NCBI GenBank assembly: GCA_020847735.1
Contig: JADLBL010000003.1
Coordinates: 62,001 to 126,000, forward strand
DNA length: 64,000 bases
Direction: 5' to 3'
From: Candidatus Eisenbacteria bacterium
GTDB taxonomy: Bacteria; Eisenbacteria; RBG-16-71-46
Position numbers and translations under genes: made by a program. This document shows, piece by piece, positions 8,353 to 16,124 of the stretch; the stretch's first letter is position 1; the number at the start of each line of letters is the position of its first letter. The notes beneath the pieces were generated by a model, which was not told the DNA's origin, did no database searches, and saw only the letters and a list, made by a program, of their open reading frames with translations.

Positions 8353-9030
8353 ATGGCGGTCATTCAGCTGAGCGGCAAGCGCCGCGAGGTCATCGGCAAG
8401 GGCGGCGCCCGTCGGGCGCGCGCGGCCGGGCAGATCCCGGGCGTCATCTACGGACACGGCGAGCAGCCGATCGCGGTCATGGTGGACGGCCGCGAGTTCT
8501 CGACGGCGATGCGCGCCCACAAGGGCGGCAACGCGATCGTGAATCTCAAGGTGGACGGCGGCGAGTTCACGGCGCTGGTGCGCGACGCGCAGATCGATCC
8601 GCTGTCGCGCGCGCTCGTGCACCTCGACTTCCAGCACATCTCGCTCACCGAGACGATCGAGGTCGAGGTCGTGGTGCACCCGGTCGGCCTGGCGATCGGC
8701 GTCAAGGACGGCGGCGGCATCCTCGAGGTGATCACCCGCCAGGTCGAGGTGCGCTGCCTGCCGACGGCGATTCCCGCGTCCATTGACGTGGACGTCACCG
8801 CGCTCAACATCGGCGAGTCGTTGCACGTGCGCGACCTGAAGGCCGAAGGCTTCGAAATCCTGACGGACCCCTCGACGACGCTGCTGACGGTCGTCGCGCC
8901 GACCGTCGAGGAGGCGCCGGCGCCGGCGGAGGGCGAAGTCGCCGCGACCGCGACGGGTCCGGCGGAGCCCGAAGTCGTGGGCGCCAAGGGCAAGAAGGAA
9001 GAGGGCGAAGGCGAGAAGGAGAAGAAGTAA
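8353..9030 (+). CDS. rplY: 50S ribosomal protein L25, long (Ctc/TL5) form
   Basis: Binds 5S rRNA. Residues ~1-95 are the L25 domain and ~96-185 the C-terminal beta domain of the Ctc/TL5 type. The last ~40 residues are Ala/Glu then Lys/Glu-rich (ending GEKEKK), probably disordered. Length is 225 residues. An AGGAGG-like site precedes the ATG closely. It lies between prs and pth, the classic order prs-ctc-pth. Confidence 0.95.
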   Translation: MAVIQLSGKRREVIGKGGARRARAAGQIPGVIYGHGEQPIAVMVDGREFSTAMRAHKGGNAIVNLKVDGGEFTALVRDAQIDPLSRALVHLDFQHISLTETIEVEVVVHPVGLAIGVKDGGGILEVITRQVEVRCLPTAIPASIDVDVTALNIGESLHVRDLKAEGFEILTDPSTTLLTVVAPTVEEAPAPAEGEVAATATGPAEPEVVGAKGKKEEGEGEKEKK

Positions 9031-9036
9031 CCGCCG

Positions 9037-9624
9037 GTGCGGGTCGTGGTCGGGCTGGGCAATCCGGGCGAGCGCTTCGCGCGCACGCGGCACAACGTGG
9101 CGTGGCGGGTGCTCGACGAGCTGGCGGCTCGCGGCGGGGCGCTGGGCTCCGAGGAGAGCCCGGTCTACCGCGCGCGGCGGGTGCGCCTGCACGGGCACGA
9201 GGGAGTGCTGATGCAACCGCTCACGTTCATGAACCTGAGCGGGGAAGCGATACGGGAGTGGCAGGACCGGCACGGGCTGCAGGCCGGCGAACTGCTGGTC
9301 GTTTCGGACGACGTCTACCTGCCGCTCGGCAGGCTGCGCCTGCGGGCGGGCGGATCGAGCGGCGGGCACCGCGGACTCGAGAGCATCGAGTCGGCGGTCG
9401 GGCACCGCGAGTACGCGCGGCTGCGCGTGGGCGTCGGGGCCGCCGACAGCAGCGCGGAACTGAAGCAGCACGTGCTGGAGGAGTTCGCGCCGGAGGACGC
9501 GCCGGCGATGCAGGAGGCGGTGCGCCGAGCGGCGGACGCCGTGGAGTGCTGGCTGGCGGAAGGCGCGCCGGCGGCGATGAACCGGTTCAATCGCAGGGTC
9601 AGCAGGGAGGATTCCGAGTCGTGA
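9037..9624 (+). CDS. pth: Peptidyl-tRNA hydrolase
   Basis: Releases tRNA from peptidyl-tRNAs dropped by stalled ribosomes. It has GLGNPGERFARTRHNVAW with N10 and catalytic H20, then FMNLSG and GSSGGHRGLESI. Length is 195 residues. The GTG start follows the L25 stop by six bases, and its TGA overlaps the GTG of rpsF, so translation is probably coupled. Confidence 0.96.
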   Translation: MRVVVGLGNPGERFARTRHNVAWRVLDELAARGGALGSEESPVYRARRVRLHGHEGVLMQPLTFMNLSGEAIREWQDRHGLQAGELLVVSDDVYLPLGRLRLRAGGSSGGHRGLESIESAVGHREYARLRVGVGAADSSAELKQHVLEEFAPEDAPAMQEAVRRAADAVECWLAEGAPAAMNRFNRRVSREDSES

Positions 9625-9977
9625 CCAAGTACGAAACCGTCTACATCCTCGAGCCCGGGTACGACGAAGCCCGCGCCGCCGAGGAATCGGCCAGGGTGTC
9701 CGGCTGGATCAAGGATCTGGGCGGCGAAGTGGTCGAAGTCCAGAAGTGGGGCAAGCGCCGGCTCGCCTACGAAATCGAGCGCAAGCGCGATGGCGTGTAC
9801 ACGCTCGTCGTGTGGAGCGGCGCCGGCCCGATGGTGAAGGAGATCGAGCGCCGGCTGCGCCTGAACGAGAGCGTCATGCGCGTGCTCACCACCGTGTACG
9901 TCCCGCCGGAGCTGTCGCAGGGCGTGCCCGAGGGCGAGGCCGTGGCGGCGGGCGCCGAAGCGGACGACAGCGAATAG
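9621..9977 (+). CDS. rpsF: 30S ribosomal protein S6
   Basis: 118 residues with the typical MTKYETVYILEP start, the GGEVVEVQKWGKRRLAYEI strand-helix region, and R-R-L-R-L-NE/V-M-R. It binds S18 and 16S rRNA in the platform of the small subunit. The GTG overlaps the pth stop, and AGGGAGG lies upstream. First gene of the rpsF-ssb-rpsR-DUF2232-rplI cluster. Confidence 0.97.
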   Translation: MTKYETVYILEPGYDEARAAEESARVSGWIKDLGGEVVEVQKWGKRRLAYEIERKRDGVYTLVVWSGAGPMVKEIERRLRLNESVMRVLTTVYVPPELSQGVPEGEAVAAGAEADDSE

Positions 9978-10003
9978 CACCGGAGCGCCCCCGCGGAGGT
10001 CAC

Positions 10004-10405
10004 ATGGCCGAACTGAGACTCCCGGAAATCAACCGGGTGACCCTGGGCGGTCGGCTCACCCGCGATCCCGACAAGCGTTACGCACAGGACGGCACGACGG
10101 TCTGCAGTTTCACGCTGGCCTTCCACCGCCGCTACCGCTCGCGCCAGGGATCGTGGGAGGAGCACACGGGGTTCGTGACGGTGATGTGTTACCAGCGCCT
10201 CGCGGAGGTCTGCGCGCAGTACCTGCGCACGGGCAGCCCGGTGCTGGTCGAAGGAAGGCTGCAGATGCGGGAGTGGGCGACGGCGAGGGGCGAGAAGCGG
10301 CAAAGCCTCGAGGTCCGCGCCGAATCGGTCCACTTCCTCGAGAAGGCCTCCGCCGACGCGGCCGGTCCGCCGACCGGGGGCCCCACCGAGGATCCAACCT
10401 CATAA
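10004..10405 (+). CDS. ssb: Single-stranded DNA-binding protein without the acidic tip
   Basis: An OB-fold protein of 133 residues (NRVTLGGRLTRDPDKRY at the start, EGRLQMREW later). It sits between rpsF and rpsR as primary ssb genes do. Oddly, it ends AAGPPTGGPTEDPTS and lacks the conserved C-terminal D-D-x-I-P-F-like peptide that normally recruits repair and replication partners. The linker is also short. Either another SSB supplies that role or partner binding works differently here. GGAGG precedes the ATG. Confidence 0.93.
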   Translation: MAELRLPEINRVTLGGRLTRDPDKRYAQDGTTVCSFTLAFHRRYRSRQGSWEEHTGFVTVMCYQRLAEVCAQYLRTGSPVLVEGRLQMREWATARGEKRQSLEVRAESVHFLEKASADAAGPPTGGPTEDPTS

Positions 10406-10420
10406 TCGAAAGAGAGCGAC

Positions 10421-10669
10421 ATGGCCAAGGAACGTGAGAGCAAGGGCAAGAGCCTGAAGAAGAAGTACTGCAAGCTGTGCCTCGAGAAGGTCGGCTTCGT
10501 GGACTACAAGGACGAGAAGCGGCTCGGCCGTTTCGTGACCGATCGCGGCAAGATCGTGCCGCGGCGCGTGTCCGGAACGTGTTCGATGCACCAGAAGCAG
10601 CTGACGACCGCGATCAAGCGGGCGCGCGTTCTGGCGCTGCTGCCGTTCACCAGTGACTTCTATCGCTGA
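10421..10669 (+). CDS. rpsR: 30S ribosomal protein S18, cysteine-containing (zinc) form
   Basis: 82 residues. It has CKLCLEK (C17/C20 region) and a further cysteine in SGTCSMHQ, the C+ zinc-ribbon type of S18. It pairs with S6 encoded upstream. The 3' end overlaps the start of the next gene by 17 bases. Confidence 0.96.
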   Translation: MAKERESKGKSLKKKYCKLCLEKVGFVDYKDEKRLGRFVTDRGKIVPRRVSGTCSMHQKQLTTAIKRARVLALLPFTSDFYR

Positions 10670-11651
10670 AGCCGCGCGCGGGGCGCGCCCGCTCGCCTGG
10701 GTGCGCGTCGTGACGCTGACGCTGCTGCTGCTGTTCGGCGGTCTCGGCTCGACCGGGAGCTGGGGAGCGATGTGGCTGCTCGTGCCGGCGGCGGTGGCCA
10801 CGGGGCTGCTGCTCGCGTGGCGCTTCGGCCCGGTGGCGCTGGCGCTGCCGGCGGTGCTGGCCGTGGCTTCGGCCGCGCTGGCGTTCGCGGGCAAGGCGGG
10901 GCTGCCGCTGTGGACGACGGCCTGGGTGCCGCTCGGCGCGGCGGTCGGGACGTGGATGGGGCTGCACGAGGAAGGGGGGGGAGCCGGACTCGGGGAGCGG
11001 GCGTGGATGCACGTGCCGCTGCTGGCGCTGGCGGCGCTGCTGCCGGTCGCGCCGGGCTTCGAGGCGGCGATGGGGCGGTTCGACGCGGTGCTCAAGGTCC
11101 AGCAGGAGTCGCTGCTGCGCACCTCGCAGACCGCGAAATGGCCGGCCGAACTGCGCGCGGAAATGCAGCGCAAGCTGCAGAGTCCGCCGGAGGTGCGGCG
11201 GCGGGAGTTGCTGTTCCTGGTGCCGAACACGCTGTTCCTGTGGGCCGTGCTGCTCGTCGCGGCCGGACGATCGCTCGCCGCGCGCGCGGCCACGATCCTC
11301 GGCTGGCCCGAGCTGTCCCGCTCGCCGTTGCGGGCCTGGCGGATGCCGGACGCCGCGCTCGCCCCGCTGCTCGCGGGCCTGGCGCTGGTGGTGTTCGCCG
11401 GCCGGACCTGGCATCCGGTGGCGGCGGTGCTGCTGCTGCAGTCGGCGCTCGGATATAGTGTGCAGGGATTCGCGGTCGTGGAGTCGGTGCTGCGCGCGCG
11501 CGGCATGGCCCCCGCCCTCGTGACGTTGACGCTGGTGTTCGTGATCGCCGTGAGCCTGTTCTGGGCGCTCCCGGCGCTCGCCGTGGTCGGATTGAGCGAC
11601 GTGTGGCTCGACTACCGCAGACTGGAGCCCTCCCCCGAACGGGAGGCGTAG
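10653..11651 (+). CDS. DUF2232 (YybS-like) membrane protein
   Basis: About 330 residues with roughly 8 hydrophobic segments, very Leu/Ala-rich. The slot between rpsR and rplI is where DUF2232/YybS-type proteins occur in many bacteria. The function of the family is unknown; some members resemble S components of vitamin transporters. The start lies inside rpsR (17-base overlap). The call rests on position and topology more than on motif. Confidence 0.75.
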   Translation: MTSIAEAARGARPLAWVRVVTLTLLLLFGGLGSTGSWGAMWLLVPAAVATGLLLAWRFGPVALALPAVLAVASAALAFAGKAGLPLWTTAWVPLGAAVGTWMGLHEEGGGAGLGERAWMHVPLLALAALLPVAPGFEAAMGRFDAVLKVQQESLLRTSQTAKWPAELRAEMQRKLQSPPEVRRRELLFLVPNTLFLWAVLLVAAGRSLAARAATILGWPELSRSPLRAWRMPDAALAPLLAGLALVVFAGRTWHPVAAVLLLQSALGYSVQGFAVVESVLRARGMAPALVTLTLVFVIAVSLFWALPALAVVGLSDVWLDYRRLEPSPEREA

Positions 11652-11661
11652 GAGAGGAACG

Positions 11662-12105
11662 ATGGAAGTCATCCTGCTCGAAGACATGAAGGGCGTCGGC
11701 GCCAAGGGCGCGACCGTGAACGTGAAGCCGGGCTTCGCGCGCAACTACCTGCTGCCGCGCCGGCTCGCGATCCCGACCGGCACCAAGGCCGCGAACCTGT
11801 ACCAGGAGCTGGAGCGGCAGAAGTCGGCGCAGGCCGACAAGCTGATCGCGGCGGCCAGGATCGAAGCGGCCCGGCTCGACGGCTTCCAGGTCAACATTCC
11901 GGCGCAGGCGAACGAAGAGGACACGCTGTTCGGCTCGATCACCAACACCGACGTCGCCAGCGCGCTCGAAGCCGCGGGCCATGCCGTGGACAAGCGCCGC
12001 ATCGAGATGGACGAGCACATCAAGCAGCTCGGCAACTACGACGTCCTCGTGCGCTACTACGGCGGCGTGACGGCCACCGTGAAGGTCTGGGTGGTGCGGG
12101 CATGA
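11662..12105 (+). CDS. rplI: 50S ribosomal protein L9
   Basis: 147 residues. Begins MEVILLEDMKGVGAKGATV, then VKPGFARNYLLPR (L9 N-domain signature). A central helix and the C-domain with GSITNTDVA follow. It binds 23S rRNA domain V. Its stop overlaps the ATG of the foldase gene (ATGA). Confidence 0.97.
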   Translation: MEVILLEDMKGVGAKGATVNVKPGFARNYLLPRRLAIPTGTKAANLYQELERQKSAQADKLIAAARIEAARLDGFQVNIPAQANEEDTLFGSITNTDVASALEAAGHAVDKRRIEMDEHIKQLGNYDVLVRYYGGVTATVKVWVVRA

Positions 12106-13346
12106 AGCGGCCGCGGCTCATCGCGATCCTGTTGCTGATGCTGCTGGTGGGCGCCAGCGCGACGCTGGCGGCCCCGGCGAAGAAGAGCCGCGCGACGAAG
12201 CCGGCGGCTCCGAACGATTCCGACGCCGTGCTGGTGAGAATCGGCGGCGACGTCATCACCCGGCGCACGCTGGCCGACCGACTGGCGGAGATTCCCGACC
12301 AGTACCGGGCGACCTATTCCACCCCGGAAGGCCGCCAGCAACTGCTCGACCGCATGGTCGAGGAGCGGCTGTGGCTGCAGGACGCCGAGGCGAACGGCAT
12401 CGAGAAGCGCGAGGCGATCGTGCACCAGCTCGCGCAGCAGCGCCGCGACCTGCTGATCCGCACGCGCATCAACGAGCTGATGGCGACGAACCCCGCGCCC
12501 AGCGACTCGGATGCGAAGGCGTATTACGAGGCGAACCTCGCCGAGTTCCGCACCCCCGCCTCGGTGACGATGCGGCACATCCAGCTCAAGACCGAGGCCG
12601 AGGCGCGCAAGGTGCTCGCTCTGGCGAAGGCCAGGGGCGCGGACTGGAACAAGCTCGTCACGACCTGGACGCAGGACACGCTCACCCGCGCGAACGGCGG
12701 CAACCTGGGTTCGGTCACCCGCGAGGGCACGTTCTCGGGACTGGGCGCGCAGCCGGCGCTGGCCGAGTCCGCGATGGCGCTCGGCGAGGGCGGGATCGGC
12801 GGGCCGTGGCGGACCGACCGCGGCTGGCACGTCGTCAAGGTGGACAGCTACCGCCCCGAGGGCACGCGCCCGTTCGAGCAGGTGCGCACCTTCATCCTCC
12901 GCCAGCTCACCCAGCAGAAGCAGCAGGGCTTCTACCAGGCCGAGCTCGCGAAGGTGCGCGCCCGGGTGGGCGTCAAGACCGACTCGGCGGCCGTGCATTC
13001 GTTCCTCATCACGAAGAAGTCGGCGCGCGAGATGTTCACCGAGGCGCAGAGTGCGGGCGGTCCCGAGCAGCGCATCGCCGCCTACCAGGGCGTGGTGGAC
13101 GCCTGGCCCGAGGCCGACCTCGCGCCGCAGGCCGCGTTCATGATCGGGTTCATCTACAGCGAGGAACTCAAGAACTACGACAAGGCCGAGAAGGCGTTCC
13201 GCGAGCTGCTGGCGAAGTACCCGAAGTCCGAGCTCGCGGCCTCGGCGCAGTGGATGGTGGAGCACATGCGCACCGAGGAAGCGCCGAACTTCAACCTCAC
13301 GGGGGCGGACTCGACGGCCGCCGCGGCCGTCAAGGGTTCGAAATAG
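12102..13346 (+). CDS. Periplasmic parvulin-type peptidyl-prolyl isomerase with TPR-like C-terminus
   Basis: A secreted foldase of the SurA/PrsA kind, 414 residues. It has a signal peptide (basic start, LIAILLLMLLVGASATLAAPA) and an N-terminal SurA-like chaperone helix region. A rotamase domain spans about 146-250 (SVTMRHIQLKTEAEARKV, GGNLGSV, GPWRTDRGWHVVKV). The C-terminal ~80 residues look like TPR helices (DKAEKAFRELLAKYPKSELA). It probably chaperones envelope proteins. No lipobox is visible. Confidence 0.87.
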   Translation: MKRPRLIAILLLMLLVGASATLAAPAKKSRATKPAAPNDSDAVLVRIGGDVITRRTLADRLAEIPDQYRATYSTPEGRQQLLDRMVEERLWLQDAEANGIEKREAIVHQLAQQRRDLLIRTRINELMATNPAPSDSDAKAYYEANLAEFRTPASVTMRHIQLKTEAEARKVLALAKARGADWNKLVTTWTQDTLTRANGGNLGSVTREGTFSGLGAQPALAESAMALGEGGIGGPWRTDRGWHVVKVDSYRPEGTRPFEQVRTFILRQLTQQKQQGFYQAELAKVRARVGVKTDSAAVHSFLITKKSAREMFTEAQSAGGPEQRIAAYQGVVDAWPEADLAPQAAFMIGFIYSEELKNYDKAEKAFRELLAKYPKSELAASAQWMVEHMRTEEAPNFNLTGADSTAAAAVKGSK

Positions 13347-13350
13347 CAGC

Positions 13351-13881
13351 GTGAAGATCGTCGAGGCGCGGGTCCACGGACTCGTCTACGACCCCAGGAC
13401 TCAGCAGCACGTCGTGGTGCTGCGCGAGCTGGAAGGCCCGCGCGTGCTGCCGATCTGGATCGGACCCGGCGAGGCGATGGCGATCCAGCGGCTCCTGACG
13501 CAGGAGTCCTTTCCCCGGCCGCTGACCCACGACCTGATCGCGCTGGTCGTCGAGGGGCTCAAGGCCCGCGTCGCGCGCGTCCTGATCGCCGATCTCAAGG
13601 AAGGCACCTTCTTCGCCACGCTCATCATCGAGCGCGAGGGCGGGCTGCTCTCGATTGACGCGCGGCCCAGCGACTCGATCGCGGTCGCGCTGCGCACCGG
13701 GGCGACCATCCTCGTCAACGAGGCGCTGCTCCAGGCGCCGCCCGAGCAGCAGGAGGAGGGCGCCGAGACGCCCGGGCCGGGCGAGCCGCCGGCCGAGCCG
13801 ACCGCCGAGGAGAAGGCCGAGCAACTGCGTCGCTACCTCGAGAAGCTGAACCCGGAAGACTTCGGCAAGTTCCAGATGTGA
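13351..13881 (+). CDS. DUF151 bifunctional-nuclease family protein
   Basis: 176 residues. The N-terminal ~130 residues match the DUF151 family (VLPIWIGPGEAMAIQ, RPLTHDLI, DARPSDSIAVALR), some members of which have DNase/RNase activity. The C-terminal ~45 residues are acidic and Pro-rich. GTG 13351 begins four bases after the foldase stop. Its TGA overlaps the GTG of the next gene. Confidence 0.88.
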   Translation: MKIVEARVHGLVYDPRTQQHVVVLRELEGPRVLPIWIGPGEAMAIQRLLTQESFPRPLTHDLIALVVEGLKARVARVLIADLKEGTFFATLIIEREGGLLSIDARPSDSIAVALRTGATILVNEALLQAPPEQQEEGAETPGPGEPPAEPTAEEKAEQLRRYLEKLNPEDFGKFQM

Positions 13882-15371
13882 GCGACCTCGACCCCCACGC
13901 CATTCAGGGCGGCGACCGCCGCCGGCCGCACCCGCCCGCGAACCCCGCGCGGCTCGGGTCGTGTCGCGCGCGCCGATCACTTCCGCGTATCGCCGGCGCA
14001 GCCGTGCTGATGCTCGCGCTGGCCGGCAGCGCCCCGGTGAGCGCGGCGGCGCGCAGCGGCGCGTGGGACCCGCGCGAAGGCGAGGCGCTCCTCGCCCAGG
14101 CGCCCTCGTCCGCGCGAACGAAGGCGCTGAGCGCGTGGCTCAAGGGCGCTTCGCTCGATCCGCTGCTGCGGCTGCTGCGGCTGGACGCGACGCGCCTCGG
14201 GCCCGACGAGGGCGCGATCGCCGAGGCCGCGTTCAGGCTCGCGCCGCGCGCGAGCAGCGATCTGCGCCGCCGGCTCGCGGCGCGCATGCAGCTCGCGCTC
14301 GCCGAGTCGGGCCGGCGCACCGAGCGCGACCCGGCGGACCTGCGCATGCTGCGCCCGCGCCAGTCGGTGTGGCGCGTGGGCGTGCTGCTGCCCGATCGCG
14401 GCGACTACGCCGGCTACGCGGTTTCGGTGCGCGAAGCGCTCGCGGCCGGCATCGCCTCGGGCGCCCCGGGCGAGCCGTTCGTGCTGGAGGAGCACGGCAC
14501 GGGCGACTCCGAGCCGGCGCGCGCGGCCGCCGCGCTCGACACCGCCGCGGCGACCTGCGGCGTGATCGTCGGCGAGCTGCTCAGCGAGGCGACGTTCGCG
14601 CTCGCCGCCGGCACACGAATCGCCGCGCTGCCGCTGGTCTCGCCGACCGCGACCGACGAGGCGATCGGCACCGCCGGCCCGCAGGTCTTCCAGGTCGGAC
14701 CCGCGAGCCAGCGCCGCGGCGAAGCGCTCGCCCGGGCGGTGCTGGGGGAGAAGTTCCGCAAGGTCGCCATCTTCACCTCGAGCGCGGTCGCCCGGGGCGC
14801 GCTCGTCACCGCGTTCGCGGCCGCCGCCGAGTCGCTCGGCGCGACCATCGTGCGCCGTGACGTCTATCCGCCGGGCGGCGGGGACTTCCGCGCGTTCGCG
14901 CGCGGCATGCGGACGTTCGGCGCCGACGTGCTCTTCTGGGACGGCGACACGCGCGAGGCCGTGACGCTGCTGCGCCAGCTCGGCGCCGAAGGCGTTTCGG
15001 TGCGCGTGTGCGGCGGGACCGCGCTCGCGCCCGACCAGTTCCACGCGGGCGAGAAGGTGCTGCTCGAAGGCGTCACCTACGTGGCCGACGACTGGCGGCT
15101 CGCGCCCGCCCAGCAGGCGATCGTGGATTCGCTCGCCGCGGCGCGCGGCGAACACGCCGGTGCGCTGTGGACCCGCGGCTTCCTGAGCGGCCGGCGGATC
15201 GCCGCGGCGGTCGCGGCCGGCGCGCGCACGCCGGCCGAGATGTCCGCCCGCCTCGCCAGCCGCGATCCGGAGCTGCGCGCGCACGGTTTTCTCGACGTGA
15301 GCGCCGAAGGCGCCACGCTGCCGGTCTGGACCATCCAGCGCGGCAGGGCCGTCGAGATCGCGACGCCGTAG
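13878..15371 (+). CDS. Periplasmic type-1 ligand-binding protein (LivJ/LpoA-like)
   Basis: About 497 residues. There is an N-terminal export signal (RRSLPR then a hydrophobic AVLMLALAGSAPVSA), an Ala-rich helical region, then a periplasmic-binding fold from residue ~155 (VWRVGVLLPDRGDYAGYA, GVIVGELLSEAT, LPLVSPTATDEA). Such proteins serve as ABC solute receptors or, fused to helical repeats, as LpoA-type activators of penicillin-binding proteins. No transporter genes adjoin it. The GTG overlap start gives a long n-region before the signal, so a later start is possible. Confidence 0.72.
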   Translation: MSDLDPHAIQGGDRRRPHPPANPARLGSCRARRSLPRIAGAAVLMLALAGSAPVSAAARSGAWDPREGEALLAQAPSSARTKALSAWLKGASLDPLLRLLRLDATRLGPDEGAIAEAAFRLAPRASSDLRRRLAARMQLALAESGRRTERDPADLRMLRPRQSVWRVGVLLPDRGDYAGYAVSVREALAAGIASGAPGEPFVLEEHGTGDSEPARAAAALDTAAATCGVIVGELLSEATFALAAGTRIAALPLVSPTATDEAIGTAGPQVFQVGPASQRRGEALARAVLGEKFRKVAIFTSSAVARGALVTAFAAAAESLGATIVRRDVYPPGGGDFRAFARGMRTFGADVLFWDGDTREAVTLLRQLGAEGVSVRVCGGTALAPDQFHAGEKVLLEGVTYVADDWRLAPAQQAIVDSLAAARGEHAGALWTRGFLSGRRIAAAVAAGARTPAEMSARLASRDPELRAHGFLDVSAEGATLPVWTIQRGRAVEIATP

Positions 15372-15402
15372 CGGCTCCGCCCGTGCGAGATCTGGGGCCC
15401 GC

Positions 15403-16080
15403 TCAATACAGCCGGAAGTTGATCCGGAAGTACGCCCACACCGGTTGCAGGCTCCCCCCCGAGCGGTAGGGCCGGTAGCGGCACTGCAGCACCGCGGTCG
15501 TCGCCGCGTGCTCGAGCAGCGGATGGCGCGCGCCGCCGATGATCTCGACCTGCGCGACGCGCCCGGTCGTGTCCACCAGAGCGACCAGCTCGACCAGGCC
15601 CTCGATGTCCTTGAGGCGCGCCTCCTCGGGGTAATCCGGTCGGACGAGATTTTCGACGACCAGGTCCTCCGACTGGACGATCGGGCCTTCGAGCGCCATC
15701 GCGCGCAGGCGGGCCTCGAGCGTGAAGGCGTCCTCGCCGGCGTCCCTGCCGCGGCGCTCCGCCCGCGGCGTCGGAACCGTGCCCTGAGCCCGCGCGGGAC
15801 GCCGCCCGCCGCTCTCGCGCCGGCTCACCGGGGCGGCGCTCATCGAGTTGCGTCCGAGTTGCTCCTCGGGACCGCGCAGCTCGAGCAGGATGCGCTCGAC
15901 GTACTGGTCCGGCCCCTCGAATCCGAAGCGCCTGGAGTCGTCGAGCATCTCGCGCATCGCGGGCTGCCGGAGCACGGCGAGCAGCAGCAGCAGGGCGGCG
16001 CTGACGGCGGCGCCGAAGAGGCTCAGCCGGCGCTGGAAATGGGCGATTTCGCCGAAGTAGCCGTCAATCCCGTGCCGCAT
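15403..16080 (-). CDS. TonB-like energy-transducer family protein
   Basis: 225 residues from ATG at 16080. One N-terminal membrane helix (residues ~20-38), then a variable linker and a C-terminal TonB domain (~145-225) with RPDYPEEARLKDIEGLV and VLQCRYRPYRSGG. TonB couples the proton-motive force to outer-membrane transport; many paralogues in this group are of unknown partner. An open frame extends upstream into the amidase end, but the chosen Met gives the normal anchor topology. ExbB/ExbD are not in the window. Confidence 0.8.
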   Translation of the reverse strand: MRHGIDGYFGEIAHFQRRLSLFGAAVSAALLLLLAVLRQPAMREMLDDSRRFGFEGPDQYVERILLELRGPEEQLGRNSMSAAPVSRRESGGRRPARAQGTVPTPRAERRGRDAGEDAFTLEARLRAMALEGPIVQSEDLVVENLVRPDYPEEARLKDIEGLVELVALVDTTGRVAQVEIIGGARHPLLEHAATTAVLQCRYRPYRSGGSLQPVWAYFRINFRLY

Positions 16081-16124
16081 GCGGTCGCTCGGCCGATCGA
16101 GTGGAAGTACGCGGGCCCGGCCGG

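Noticed and set aside
6922-9471. Long minus-strand open frame across tRNA-Gln, prs, L25 and pth
   Set aside because: Shadow of genuine plus-strand genes; low-complexity His/Arg/Ala-rich translation, and it would run through a tRNA.
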